This document shows, piece by piece, positions 36,392-45,031 of a DNA stretch of 64,000 nucleotides. Position 1 is the first letter of the stretch. Every line of letters begins with the position of its first letter. This DNA comes from Exiguobacterium sp. TNDT2 (GTDB lineage: Bacteria > Bacillota > Bacilli > Exiguobacteriales > Exiguobacteriaceae): positions 1-64,000 of the forward strand of contig NZ_QLVE01000023.1 in the NCBI RefSeq assembly GCF_003331145.1, in the 5' to 3' direction. The notes below the pieces were generated by a model. That model did no database searches and was not told the DNA's origin. It saw only the letters and a program-made list of their open reading frames with translations. A program made the position numbers and the translations under genes.

Positions 36392-36407
36392 CAATGTGCG
36401 CACATTG
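36392..36407. promoter_or_regulatory. Perfect 16-bp palindrome, operator candidate
   Basis: CAATGTGCGCACATTG lies between divergent padR and the GGDEF/HD-GYP gene. Its ATGT...ACAT half-sites resemble PadR-family operators, though those usually have an 8-base rather than 4-base gap. Confidence 0.5.
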
Positions 36408-36490
36408 CCAAGAATTGATGCGGAAAATATAGGGAATTTATAAAAAATGAGGTAAACTGAAACGTAAAAGGAAACAGAGGAGGAACCGAC

Positions 36491-39178
36491 GTGGCAGACT
36501 TAGACCAGACAAAGCTTCAATCCTTGTTGCGCCATATGCCCCAAGGCTACGTCGAATTTAAAGTGCTCTACGACGAGGCGGGGGAGCCCGTCGATTATGA
36601 GTTCCATGCGGTGAACGAGGCGTTCGAACGCATCATGAAAGCGAAGCGTGAACATTTTCTTGGGGGACGCATCACGGACAAGTTAAAAGACTTTGAATAT
36701 AGCGAACAGGAATGGATCGTCCAGGTCGCCCGTACCGTCGAGAGCGGGGAAGCCATCACGTTCGAACATTTCTCACGTCGGAACAAGGCCTGGTACGAGC
36801 TGTCCGTCTTCAGTGAACGACCGGGTTACGTGTCGACGATGTTCCATGACATCACACCGTACGTCCAAGAGAACAATGCATTGAAACAACTCGTCAACGT
36901 GTCGCATAGTTTTATTACGACCGGACGTGAACTGTTGATGAATCAACAGTTTCTCGACCAAATCCGTGGTTTCACCGGTGCCAAAGCCGTTGCGCTCAGT
37001 TTAGTCGAAGAAGACAAGAAGACGTATTCGACCGTGGCGTTCTCAGGCATCGACGAACTGCTTGAACGCAGTCTCGATGTCCTCGGATTCCATCCGGTCG
37101 GTCGCAAATGGCCGATGAGCCCAAAGCGATCGAAATTACTGGAAGCCCCGAGCCCAATCGTGTTCGATGACATTTACCCGCTCGTCGACGGGGTGTTGCC
37201 GAAGCGGCTAATCAAAAAAAATATATTGCGGATCTTCAACCTTGGTCAAATCGTCTTGTTCAAAATTGAGAAAGATGGCGTCTTTTATGGCGATTTGACG
37301 ATTATCATGGAAGGGAAGAAGCAAGCAAACCGCCTCGGTCTCGTTGAATTGTATATCGTCCATATCCTTGAACAAATGACGAAAGCGAACCGGCAAATCG
37401 GTGACACGAAAGAATCGATGTTCGAAGGGTTTGCGACGGTCGATTTAGAGTGCATCATGTCCCTCTCAAAACGTGAGATTTTTCATTTGAACGAGGCGTG
37501 GGAACGCGTGCTCGGATTCCCGCTCGAAGAACTCGAGAACATGAACATCACAAGTCTCGTCCATCCCGATGACGTCGAGAAGACGACTGAAGCGTTCATG
37601 TTGCTCGAGAATGGGCACGATATCTTTCGTTTCGTCAACCGGTACCGGACGATCGACGGAGACTATCGCTCAATCGAGTGGCACTCAAAAGCGCAAGGCA
37701 ACTATATTTATGCGGTCGCCAAAGATGTGACCGAACGGGTCCAACTCGAAGAAGAACTCGCCGAGCGGGACCGGTTGCTCACGAAACTATCGGATCAAGT
37801 ACCCGGTGCCATCTATCAGTTCGAGCGCCGTCCGGACGGTAGCTTCCGGTTTCCATTTTATAGCCGAGGGTTTGAAGAGTTGACGGGGATCACGTTCGAG
37901 GAGATGAAACAAGATTCGACGCTCGTCTTCACGAAAATTCATCCGGAGGACTATCCGAACGTGATGGCAAGTATCGAGACGTCATATGAGAACCTGACGA
38001 TTTGGGATGCGGAGTTCCGCGTCGTAATGCCGGACGGGCGGACGGCATGGATGTTAGGCTCGTCCCGTCCAGAGAAACTCGGGGAAGGACATGTGCTCTG
38101 GCACGGTTATATCGGTGACGTGACCGAGAAGAAAAAGTATGAGATGGAAATCGAATACTTAAGTTACCATGACCAGTTGACGGGCATGAAGAATCGTCGC
38201 TATTTCGATGAAGCGCTCATCACCTATGACGAGCCCTCCTATTATCCGCTCGCCTTGATTGTCGTCGACGTCAACGGATTGAAGCTGACGAACGATGCGT
38301 TCGGTCACCTTGTCGGGGACCGCTTATTGATCGAGGCGACGATGACGCTCAAACGAGAGATTCGCGGGAAGGACACGGTCGCCCGCATCGGTGGGGATGA
38401 ATTTGTCATCATCATGCCGAACACGGAACTTGAAGAGGCGAAGCGCTTGTCCGATCACTTGAGCCAACTGTTCCTCGCCAAATCGATTGAAGGATTGCCA
38501 ATCTCGGCGTCGTTCGGTGAAGCCGTGAAAGAGGATGACTCGCTGTCAATCATGGAAGTGTTCAACTTGGCCGAGGACCGGATGTATCATCATAAAGTGT
38601 CCGAGAAACAGAGCCGGCGCCACCATTCGATTCAGCTCATCATGCGGACGCTCTACGAGAAGATCCCGCGTGAGGAAGCGCACTCGCAACGAGTCGCCGA
38701 ACTATCGCGACAACTCGGACAGGCGATGAACTTGACGAGCGCCGACGTGAACGAACTCGTCACGGCCGCGACACTGCATGATATCGGCAAGGTCGCGATC
38801 AGCAACGATATTTTAGACAAGACCGAGGCGTTGACCGAGTCCGAATGGCGTGAAATCAAACGTCATCCCGAAGTGAGCTACAACATCTTGAGCACGGTGC
38901 CGGAGTACGGGCCGCTATCCGAAATCGTGCTCGCCCATCATGAACGATGGGACGGAAACGGCTATCCGAAAGGGGTGAGCGGCGAGCAAATCCCGCTCGC
39001 GTCTCGCATCATCTCGATTGCGGACACGTTCGACGTCATGATGACGGGACGTCCTTACCGAGAGGCGAAGACACTTGACGAGGCGCTCGCCGTCATCGCC
39101 GAAGAGGCGGGCCGTCAGTTCGACCCCGAACTCGTCGACGTGTTCTTCGAGAAGGTCGTACCCACCTTGCAACGTTAA
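36491..39178 (+). CDS. PAS-GAF-PAS-PAS-GGDEF-HD-GYP c-di-GMP signalling protein
   Basis: 895 residues, no membrane segments. Order: PAS at about 10-120, GAF-like at about 130-295, PAS at about 305-415 and 425-550, GGDEF at about 560-715 with an intact GGDEF near 635, then HD-GYP at about 720-890 with HDIGK near 763 and HHERWDGNGYP. Both synthesis and hydrolysis of c-di-GMP are possible, and the sensor domains would choose between them. GTG 36491 follows AGGAGGAACC. A TTGATG-N17-TTATAA match at 36415-36443 may be its promoter. It is a single-gene unit. Confidence 0.9.
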   Translation: MADLDQTKLQSLLRHMPQGYVEFKVLYDEAGEPVDYEFHAVNEAFERIMKAKREHFLGGRITDKLKDFEYSEQEWIVQVARTVESGEAITFEHFSRRNKAWYELSVFSERPGYVSTMFHDITPYVQENNALKQLVNVSHSFITTGRELLMNQQFLDQIRGFTGAKAVALSLVEEDKKTYSTVAFSGIDELLERSLDVLGFHPVGRKWPMSPKRSKLLEAPSPIVFDDIYPLVDGVLPKRLIKKNILRIFNLGQIVLFKIEKDGVFYGDLTIIMEGKKQANRLGLVELYIVHILEQMTKANRQIGDTKESMFEGFATVDLECIMSLSKREIFHLNEAWERVLGFPLEELENMNITSLVHPDDVEKTTEAFMLLENGHDIFRFVNRYRTIDGDYRSIEWHSKAQGNYIYAVAKDVTERVQLEEELAERDRLLTKLSDQVPGAIYQFERRPDGSFRFPFYSRGFEELTGITFEEMKQDSTLVFTKIHPEDYPNVMASIETSYENLTIWDAEFRVVMPDGRTAWMLGSSRPEKLGEGHVLWHGYIGDVTEKKKYEMEIEYLSYHDQLTGMKNRRYFDEALITYDEPSYYPLALIVVDVNGLKLTNDAFGHLVGDRLLIEATMTLKREIRGKDTVARIGGDEFVIIMPNTELEEAKRLSDHLSQLFLAKSIEGLPISASFGEAVKEDDSLSIMEVFNLAEDRMYHHKVSEKQSRRHHSIQLIMRTLYEKIPREEAHSQRVAELSRQLGQAMNLTSADVNELVTAATLHDIGKVAISNDILDKTEALTESEWREIKRHPEVSYNILSTVPEYGPLSEIVLAHHERWDGNGYPKGVSGEQIPLASRIISIADTFDVMMTGRPYREAKTLDEALAVIAEEAGRQFDPELVDVFFEKVVPTLQR

Positions 39179-39191
39179 TCGAATCAAACGA

Positions 39192-39220
39192 AAAAGGGGA
39201 GCCATCGCGGCTCCCCTTTT
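39192..39220. terminator. Bidirectional terminator
   Basis: A perfect 12-bp stem, AAAAGGGGAGCC / GGCTCCCCTTTT, with loop ATCGC. It sits between the stop of the c-di-GMP gene and the stop of the convergent ABC permease at 39220. Confidence 0.85.
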
Positions 39221-40320
39221 CACGTGAGGAGACGTTTCTTCAGCGTCCAGGCGCTAATAAGGAAGACGGCGAGCGCCATCCCGAGCAGGATGAGGACGGA
39301 CTGCATCGGGGAGCGTCCCTCATACATTCGGGCGACCCCGTAATTGAACCAATACGTCGGCAAAAAGCGACCGACGACTTGGAGCGTATCAGGTAGCCAG
39401 GTCAGACTGATGAAGGCACCGCCGGTAATGGCCGCCGCCATCGTCACGGACGTCTGCCAAATGTTCGCTTTCTCCCGGTTCGTCGCGAGGATGGCGATGA
39501 GCGACCCGATGGCGAGGCAGACGAATAAATAGGCGACGAACAACAGCATGAGAACGGGCAGGTGGGTGAGAATATCCTGGCGGTAGAGGACGGCGCTGAA
39601 GGCAAGCAGCATGAGCACGTAAAGTAGCCCGACCGCGCAGAACGAGACGAACAACGAGCCGATGTAACGCCGGGGCGTGACCGGGGCGGCGAACAGGCGG
39701 GAATAGATTTTCTCGTCCCGGTCGTCGGAGACGAACAACGGGATGAACTGGAGAAACGCCGACATCATGACGAACGACAGGAGACCAAGGAACGCCTGCG
39801 TCCGCTCCGTCGTCGCCACGCTCTGTTGGAACGGCTCACTCGAGAGCGTATAGCCGGTCTCGGTCTCGCGTTCGGCGAGTTCGGTGAAACGCTCTTCGTC
39901 AAACTCACTTGCGATCAGTAGCTGTCGCTCACGGGACAGGTGTGAGTTGAGCGCTTGTTCGATCAAGGCGGCGTCACTTCCTTCGGTGGCGCTGAACGAT
40001 AACCGCGGTGATTCACCATTCAAGAGCGCCTCGGAGAATCCGTCCGGAATCACTAAGACGATATCTTGTCCTTGTAACAACGCCTCGTCGGTCTCATCTG
40101 TCTCAAGTGGTGTCACCGAACCGAACCGTCCCGCCTCTTCAATCACACGACCGGCGAGCGTCCCGCCGTCGCGGTCGAGGATGCCGATCGAGGCGTTCAA
40201 GGCGGATGTCGAGCTGAGGAACGATAAAATCAAGGCGAAACCGAAGACGGAGACGAACGTGAACACCCACAATCCTTTTTTTCGAAGCATGCGCTTGGCG
40301 ACATGTCTAAATAGCACCAC
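39220..40320 (-). CDS. ABC-2 exporter permease (LnrN-like)
   Basis: 366 residues. One N-terminal membrane segment, a roughly 140-residue extracytoplasmic loop, then five more segments, including PTYWFNYGVARMYEG near the end. This is the ABC-2 type 3 layout. Start GTG 40320 follows AAAGGGGTGA and overlaps the upstream permease by 14 bases. It belongs to an ATPase-permease-permease operon like linearmycin-resistance LnrLMN, whose ATPase gene here is frameshifted, so the transporter may not function. Confidence 0.82.
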   Translation of the reverse strand: MVLFRHVAKRMLRKKGLWVFTFVSVFGFALILSFLSSTSALNASIGILDRDGGTLAGRVIEEAGRFGSVTPLETDETDEALLQGQDIVLVIPDGFSEALLNGESPRLSFSATEGSDAALIEQALNSHLSRERQLLIASEFDEERFTELAERETETGYTLSSEPFQQSVATTERTQAFLGLLSFVMMSAFLQFIPLFVSDDRDEKIYSRLFAAPVTPRRYIGSLFVSFCAVGLLYVLMLLAFSAVLYRQDILTHLPVLMLLFVAYLFVCLAIGSLIAILATNREKANIWQTSVTMAAAITGGAFISLTWLPDTLQVVGRFLPTYWFNYGVARMYEGRSPMQSVLILLGMALAVFLISAWTLKKRLLT

Positions 40321-41446
40321 GGCGGTTCACCCCTTTCCAAAGCAATAAACTGAGGACGGCGAACACGAACAGATGCACGGCGAGCCAACCGAGGCTCTGC
40401 CAAAAGACGGCGGTATCTCCACCGCGCAGAAGCACCTGGAGCATGCCTTCCCGCATGAAAATCGGCATGAAGACGTACTGGGCCCACGGCGCGACACTCA
40501 GCGTCACTTGATCGAAACCGGGGACATAGCCGCCGGAGAGGATCATGATGATGGCGACGAACCCGTTGACGATGGCGTCTTTCGTCGCGCGCGAGAGACG
40601 GGGCAGGCTCGACACGAAAAAGCCGAAGGCGGTGCCGTAAAGCGCGAGGGCGAGCCAAGAGACGAACAACAGACCGAAGTGAACGTAGTCGAGTGAGAAG
40701 CTCCGATACACGAAGTGGCTGAACCAGAACACGAGCACGAGTTGCAGGAAGATGAGAGTGTATCGGCTGAGACTTCGGGCCAGGCGATACTCGATCCGGT
40801 TGACCGGGGCTGCTTGGATGCGGAGATAGCTCCCCGTCATCGGCTGCTCCTCGCTGAGCATGCCGGTAATGTAGAACGCACCGAACAGTGCCGTCATGAT
40901 GGAAATCGTGACGGTGAAGTATTCGAGTGACGTCGGGGTCCGACCGGACAAATCGACGCTCTCGCTGTCGATGAACGTCTCAGGCGTAAACGGGGCGGAG
41001 ACGCCTGCTTCGGCGAGCATAATTTGCTGATTGGCGACGTCCGTGTACTGCCGGAGGATGGCCTCGATGACGTCGAATTCGATTGTCGACGGTTCCTCGT
41101 ATAGCAGACGGACGTCGGGACCGTCCAAATGAAGGATGACATCGGCGTCGCCATCGTTCACGCCCGTCTCGGCAGCGGCGATACTATCGTACGGGACGAG
41201 ATGGATGAATGTTTGAATGTCGTCATCGGCGAGGAACGTTTCGAGCGGCACCCGATAATTATCCGTCGACTGTTCGACGTAGGCGACGTCCGTGACCGGG
41301 AGCGAGAAGTTGCTATTGAAGACGGCCGACAGCATCGTCCCAAGTCCGAAGATGAGAATGATCGGGAAGATGAGCATCCAAAAGATGGTCGAGCGGTCGC
41401 GCAGTTGCTGTTTGACATCGTATTTGATGAACGTCCATAGTCTCAT
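40307..41446 (-). CDS. ABC-2 exporter permease (LnrM-like)
   Basis: About 379 residues. It begins MRLWTFIKYDVKQQLRDRSTIFWMLIFP, typical of ABC-2 permeases, followed by an extracytoplasmic loop of about 140 residues and five C-terminal membrane segments (ALFGAFYITGMLSEEQ, SGGYVPGFDQVTLSVAPWAQY). The ATG at 41446 follows GGGAG. It overlaps its neighbours on both sides, so the three genes are one operon. Substrate unknown; LnrLMN relatives export amphiphilic antibiotics. Confidence 0.82.
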   Translation of the reverse strand: MRLWTFIKYDVKQQLRDRSTIFWMLIFPIILIFGLGTMLSAVFNSNFSLPVTDVAYVEQSTDNYRVPLETFLADDDIQTFIHLVPYDSIAAAETGVNDGDADVILHLDGPDVRLLYEEPSTIEFDVIEAILRQYTDVANQQIMLAEAGVSAPFTPETFIDSESVDLSGRTPTSLEYFTVTISIMTALFGAFYITGMLSEEQPMTGSYLRIQAAPVNRIEYRLARSLSRYTLIFLQLVLVFWFSHFVYRSFSLDYVHFGLLFVSWLALALYGTAFGFFVSSLPRLSRATKDAIVNGFVAIIMILSGGYVPGFDQVTLSVAPWAQYVFMPIFMREGMLQVLLRGGDTAVFWQSLGWLAVHLFVFAVLSLLLWKGVNRRGAI

Positions 41447-41451
41447 CGCGC

Positions 41452-42389
41452 TCACTCCCTCAGCGTCTTGCCGGTCAAGGCCAGAAAGACGGTATTCAAG
41501 GACGGCCGGTCGACCGTGATCGAGGTGAAGCGGATCCGCTCGTCATGGAGCACATCAAGGAGCGGGGCGAGCGGGGTGTCCTTCTCGAGCGACACGTCGA
41601 GGAACGGTTCCTCGTATTCGACTTTCTTTACCCGTTCGAGCGATTCGAGCCGTTCGAGGAGGCCTGGGGTGAGGGGGTCTACTTTGATTCGGGCCGTCTC
41701 GAGCGTCATGACTTGGTCTTTCAGCTCGTCTTGTGTGCCCTCGGCAATAATCCGTCCTTCATCGACGATGGCGACACGGTCGCACAGCATCTCGACTTCT
41801 TCCATATAGTGGGACGTATAGATGATTGTCGCCCCGCGGCGGTTCAACTCGCGGATGTTCTCGAGGATGGTATTGCGGGACTGTGGGTCGATGGCGACGG
41901 TCGGCTCATCCATGAAGATGAGCTCCGGCTCATGGACGATGCCACAGGCGATGTTGAGACGACGAATGAGCCCCCCGGACAGTTCCGGCGGACGTTTCTT
42001 TTGGTGCGGCGTGAGTTCGACGAAATCGAGGGCGGCCACGGTCTTTTGTTTCGCCTCGGCCGGTTTGAAGCCGTACAGTTCAGCGAAAAATTGAATGTTT
42101 TCAAAGACGGTCAGTTGATCTGATCGTACACGGAGACGTGTTGCGGGACGATGCCGACGCGCCGTTTGATCGTCCGTTCATCCTTTGGCATCGCGTGGTC
42201 GAAAATACGGATGGTGCCGCTGTCGGCCGGATATAGGTTCAGCATGACGGAAATGGCGGTCGTCTTCCCGGCCCCGTTCGGACCGAGCAGGCCGAACAGC
42301 TCGCCGACCTCGACGTGAAGTGAAAAGTCGTTCAAGGCAATCGTCTCACCGAACCGTTTCGTGACGTGGTCGAGCGCGATGATGGACAC
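41452..42389 (-). pseudogene. ABC exporter ATPase (LnrL-like), split by 5-bp duplication
   Basis: The N-part (GTG 42389 to a TGA at 42113-42111) has Walker A LLGPNGAGKTTA and the Q-loop region VGIVPQHVSVYDQ. The C-part (frame of 42039-41452) has a signature-like LSGGLIRRLNIA, Walker B ELIFMDEPTVAID and the H-loop YTSHYMEE. They lie in different frames. Plus-strand TGATC is duplicated in tandem at 42116-42125; removing one copy restores YDQLTVFENIQFFAELYGF in one frame. Neither fragment alone can be a working ATPase. A sequencing error or phase switch cannot be excluded. AAAGGAG precedes the GTG. Confidence 0.85.
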
Positions 42390-42460
42390 GTGGACGCAAC
42401 TCCTTTCAAATGAGGAACGTGAAAAAGCATACAAGGTTTTGTTCCCGTTTGCAGGAACTT

Positions 42461-42488
42461 CCGAACCAGATGCCGAATGAATTATAAT
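42461..42488 (+). promoter_or_regulatory. Candidate promoter with perfect -10
   Basis: TATAAT at 42483-42488, with a weak -35 TTCCGA at 42461-42466 (16-base spacer), ahead of the gene at 42536. Confidence 0.35.
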
Positions 42489-42535
42489 AGTCGAATTATT
42501 CGGACAATTTATAGGGGTTGAAGTGAGGGATTGTG

Positions 42536-42934
42536 ATGAAAAAGTGGCAGTTCAATAAAGAAGAGTCGAGTGAGAAATTTCCGGACGAGATGGCGTGGGC
42601 ATTGTTTTGTACGGTCGAGCCGAAACGGATGGACACGACACTCCCGTTCTATTACGACGAGTCGGTGTTCCGCTTCTCGAACGGGGCGGAATCGTTTTAT
42701 TTCAAAGTCTCACCGAGTTATCACGAGTTCGAAGTGAACGTCAAAGATGCGGCGGGTGAGTTGCTATATTATCAGCTCCTCCGCACCGTCGGGAAAGTCG
42801 AGGTGCTCGAGGACCGGCGCGACCACGGTGAGCTGTTGATCGTCATGAACGAGGACCGCAACCGAACGGTGACGACGATCGAGCTGACCGTTCGACCGCG
42901 TTTCCGGGTGCTCGTCAAAGAACATTATGTTTGA
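42536..42934 (+). CDS. Small protein of unknown function
   Basis: About 132 residues, no signal peptide or membrane segment. It mixes alpha and beta segments, with aromatic-rich strands (FYYDESVFRFSNGAESFYFKVSPSYHEFEV) and a final RPRFRVLVKEHYV. GTGAGGGA precedes the ATG at 42536. No family is recognised. Its stop overlaps the start of a sigma-B-like promoter for the next gene. Confidence 0.6.
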   Translation: MKKWQFNKEESSEKFPDEMAWALFCTVEPKRMDTTLPFYYDESVFRFSNGAESFYFKVSPSYHEFEVNVKDAAGELLYYQLLRTVGKVEVLEDRRDHGELLIVMNEDRNRTVTTIELTVRPRFRVLVKEHYV

Positions 42935-42953
42935 GTTTTCCTCACAGTGGTAC
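42929..42953 (+). promoter_or_regulatory. Sigma-B-like promoter for csbD-like gene
   Basis: GTTTGA (42929-42934), a 13-base spacer and TGGTAC (42948-42953), against the general-stress consensus GTTTAA-N12-15-GGGTAT. CsbD genes are sigma-B regulated in Bacillus. Confidence 0.4.
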
Positions 42954-42989
42954 ATGAATTAGACATGATATCACGAGGAGGAGATTCAC

Positions 42990-43187
42990 ATGAAAGACGG
43001 ACTCAACAAAAAAGTCGATGGCTTGATCGATAAAGCGGCAGGCAAAGCGAAAGAAGCGGTCGGCAATGCGTCGGACAATCGATCACTCAAACGTGAAGGT
43101 CAAAAAGACCAAGTGAAAGGGACGGCTAAAGACAAGATGGGCCAGGCTCAACAAGACCTTGAAAGCCTGAAAGACGAACGCCGCTAA
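42990..43187 (+). CDS. CsbD-family general stress protein
   Basis: 65 residues, very rich in K, D, E, A and G, with the CsbD pattern KVDGLIDKAAGKAKEAVGN and GQKDQVKGTAKDKMGQ. CsbD proteins are small, hydrophilic and abundant under general stress; their mechanism is unknown. GAGGAGGAG precedes the ATG. A sigma-B-like promoter precedes it and a bidirectional terminator follows. Confidence 0.88.
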   Translation: MKDGLNKKVDGLIDKAAGKAKEAVGNASDNRSLKREGQKDQVKGTAKDKMGQAQQDLESLKDERR

Positions 43188-43195
43188 TAAAAACC

Positions 43196-43229
43196 GGGAA
43201 GTCGCGAATGATGCGACTTCCCATTTTTT
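43196..43229. terminator. Bidirectional terminator
   Basis: A perfect 10-bp stem, GGGAAGTCGC / GCGACTTCCC, with loop GAATGAT and then ATTTTTTC. It separates the csbD-like gene from the convergent CAP-domain gene. Confidence 0.85.
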
Positions 43230-44149
43230 CATTTGGTCAAAAAGATTTGGACGTGAATCGTCGACCCTTGCGCGTTCTTGGCGGCGCCGACACCGAGGTG
43301 GGTGAAGTTATCGTTCAAGATGTTGGCACGGTGGCCCGTCGAGTTCATCCAGGCGTCCACGGCTTGCGCGGGGTCGCTCGAGCCCATATAAATGTTCTCA
43401 CCCCAGCCGCGATAGCTGACGTTGTAGGCATCGAGCGTATTCCCTGGGCTCCCGTTCTCACGGAGCTGATGCGAGAACTGTCCCGTCCGTGCCATCTCGT
43501 CGGCCCGGACTTGGGCGACACGGTTCGCCTCGCTCGTTGCGGCGAGCGCCGACAAACCGGCTGACCGTCGCTCCTCGTTCGTCTCGGCCAAGACGCCGCT
43601 CACAGGTGCCGTGAACGTGACGTGTTTTGCCATGAGATAGCCGGTCTTCGTCCCGGTCGTCACTTTGTACCAGCGCGTCGATCCGGTATAGCGGTACGAA
43701 CTCGTGTCGAGTTCCACACCTTGACGCAAGAAGGCGACGTTCGAAGACGAGGTGAGCGGTTTTGACTTCAAATAGACGCTCGACGGAGCGATGTAGGCCG
43801 TCTTCTTGAACGCGACTTCCGCCGTCGATAAGTTGACGTATGCGGCCGGGACGTACGCGTAGCCCGATCCCCATTGAATCTTGTACCATTTCGTTCCGTT
43901 CACATAAAATACGGTGCGGACAGTCATCGTGCCGTCGCGTTTGATCAGTCCGAGACGTGTCGCCGAAAGCGATGGGGTTTTGCGAACCGGCAGCTGACTG
44001 ATGTTCGTGACGCTCCCTTTCGTATTGACGGTCGTCTCACGATAAGATGCTTCCACGATTGTCGGATTGACAGAAAGAGGGGGCGCTGACGTAAAGGTGA
44101 GCGCGGTTGCAAGGGCGGCAGCTATAAGGACTGAGGCTGTTTGTTTCAA
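43229..44149 (-). CDS. Secreted CAP-domain protein with two SH3b-like repeats
   Basis: About 306 residues from TTG 44149, which AAGGAG precedes by nine bases; this start begins a signal peptide (MKQTASVLIAAALATALTF). Two SH3b-like modules occupy about residues 40-180. The CAP/SCP domain (YkwD-like) follows, with NEERRSAGLSAL, FSHQLRENGSP, GWGENIYMG and WMNSTGHRANILN carrying the conserved H/E residues. SH3b modules suggest wall binding. The biochemical role of bacterial CAP proteins is largely unknown. Confidence 0.88.
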   Translation of the reverse strand: MKQTASVLIAAALATALTFTSAPPLSVNPTIVEASYRETTVNTKGSVTNISQLPVRKTPSLSATRLGLIKRDGTMTVRTVFYVNGTKWYKIQWGSGYAYVPAAYVNLSTAEVAFKKTAYIAPSSVYLKSKPLTSSSNVAFLRQGVELDTSSYRYTGSTRWYKVTTGTKTGYLMAKHVTFTAPVSGVLAETNEERRSAGLSALAATSEANRVAQVRADEMARTGQFSHQLRENGSPGNTLDAYNVSYRGWGENIYMGSSDPAQAVDAWMNSTGHRANILNDNFTHLGVGAAKNAQGSTIHVQIFLTK

Positions 44150-44224
44150 GATGAGAACTCCTTTTTGATTATATAACCATATAATATATTGAATAGGACG
44201 ATGATGGATATTACCGTTTGATGA

Positions 44225-44256
44225 CAAAAACAGGCAGACTCCACCGAGCCTGCCTG
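44225..44256 (-). terminator. Terminator of the YxlEFG-like operon
   Basis: CAGGCAG / CTGCCTG stem (44231-44237 with 44250-44256), followed on the minus strand by TTTTTG. Confidence 0.65.
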
Positions 44257-44272
44257 CTCTGATGCTTAACGT

Positions 44273-45031
44273 TCAAGATGAACGGCTGATGAACAACAGC
44301 CGTCTCGAGGCGATGTATAACGTAACGGCAATCAATAAGATGCCGCTGACAATCGGCCAAACGAGTAAATTTTCGCCTATGAGCAATTCGGCCGATAACG
44401 AGCCGAGCCGCCATGGCATCCAGTCCCACTCGAGCCAACCGAGGAGGAGCGACATGATAAAGTGGAGAGCGAGCGTGATGACGAGGGCGACGAGTCCGCT
44501 CTCGAGGAGCGCCGCGAGCATGAAGAAAATCGACAGCTGGACGACGAAATGGAGCATGAGCAGTGCGGTCGCGACCAAGAAATCGGTGACATCGAACGAG
44601 TCGAACAAGACGATCGTGTAATAGGCCGCGCTCAGTTGGGCGAGTCCGACCGCGATGACGGCCAGGAGCGAATAATGGCCCCATTTGCTGAGGACGATTC
44701 GTGTGGCCGGGATTTTCAGTGACTTGAGCCAGGCGAGCGTGCCGAGCGACCGTTCGTGGCTGAACGTGTGTATGGCGGACAAGAGGACGACGAGCAATCC
44801 GATTTGCCGCAACTGTTCACTCACCGACATGAGCACTTCTTCCGGCGACGGGGTCGGGATCTCGATGACCGCCCCGTCCGGTAGGTTTCCGCCCGAGGCC
44901 AAGATGTCCGGGAGGAAATAGAGCGTGAGCGGTTGCATCGCCGCAAGTAACATCAAGGCGATCGGTACCTAGACGAGCCGCTTGTTGCGCCACGACTCTT
45001 TCCACTCTTGGTTGAAGATGGCCAGTCTCAT
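44273..45031 (-). pseudogene. ABC-2 permease (YxlG-like) with in-frame amber codon
   Basis: The frame begins at ATG 45031 (MRLAIFNQEWKESWRNKRLV), meets TAG at 44971-44969 and continues in the same frame as VPIALMLLAAMQPLTLYFLPD to a stop at 44273, about 251 codons in total with six hydrophobic segments. Homologues usually have tryptophan here (KRLVW/IWVP), so TGG to TAG is the likely change. Internal ATGs at 44956 and 44938 could give an N-truncated protein. The start overlaps the ATPase stop (TGATG), so the operon structure is intact although the gene is interrupted. Confidence 0.85.
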
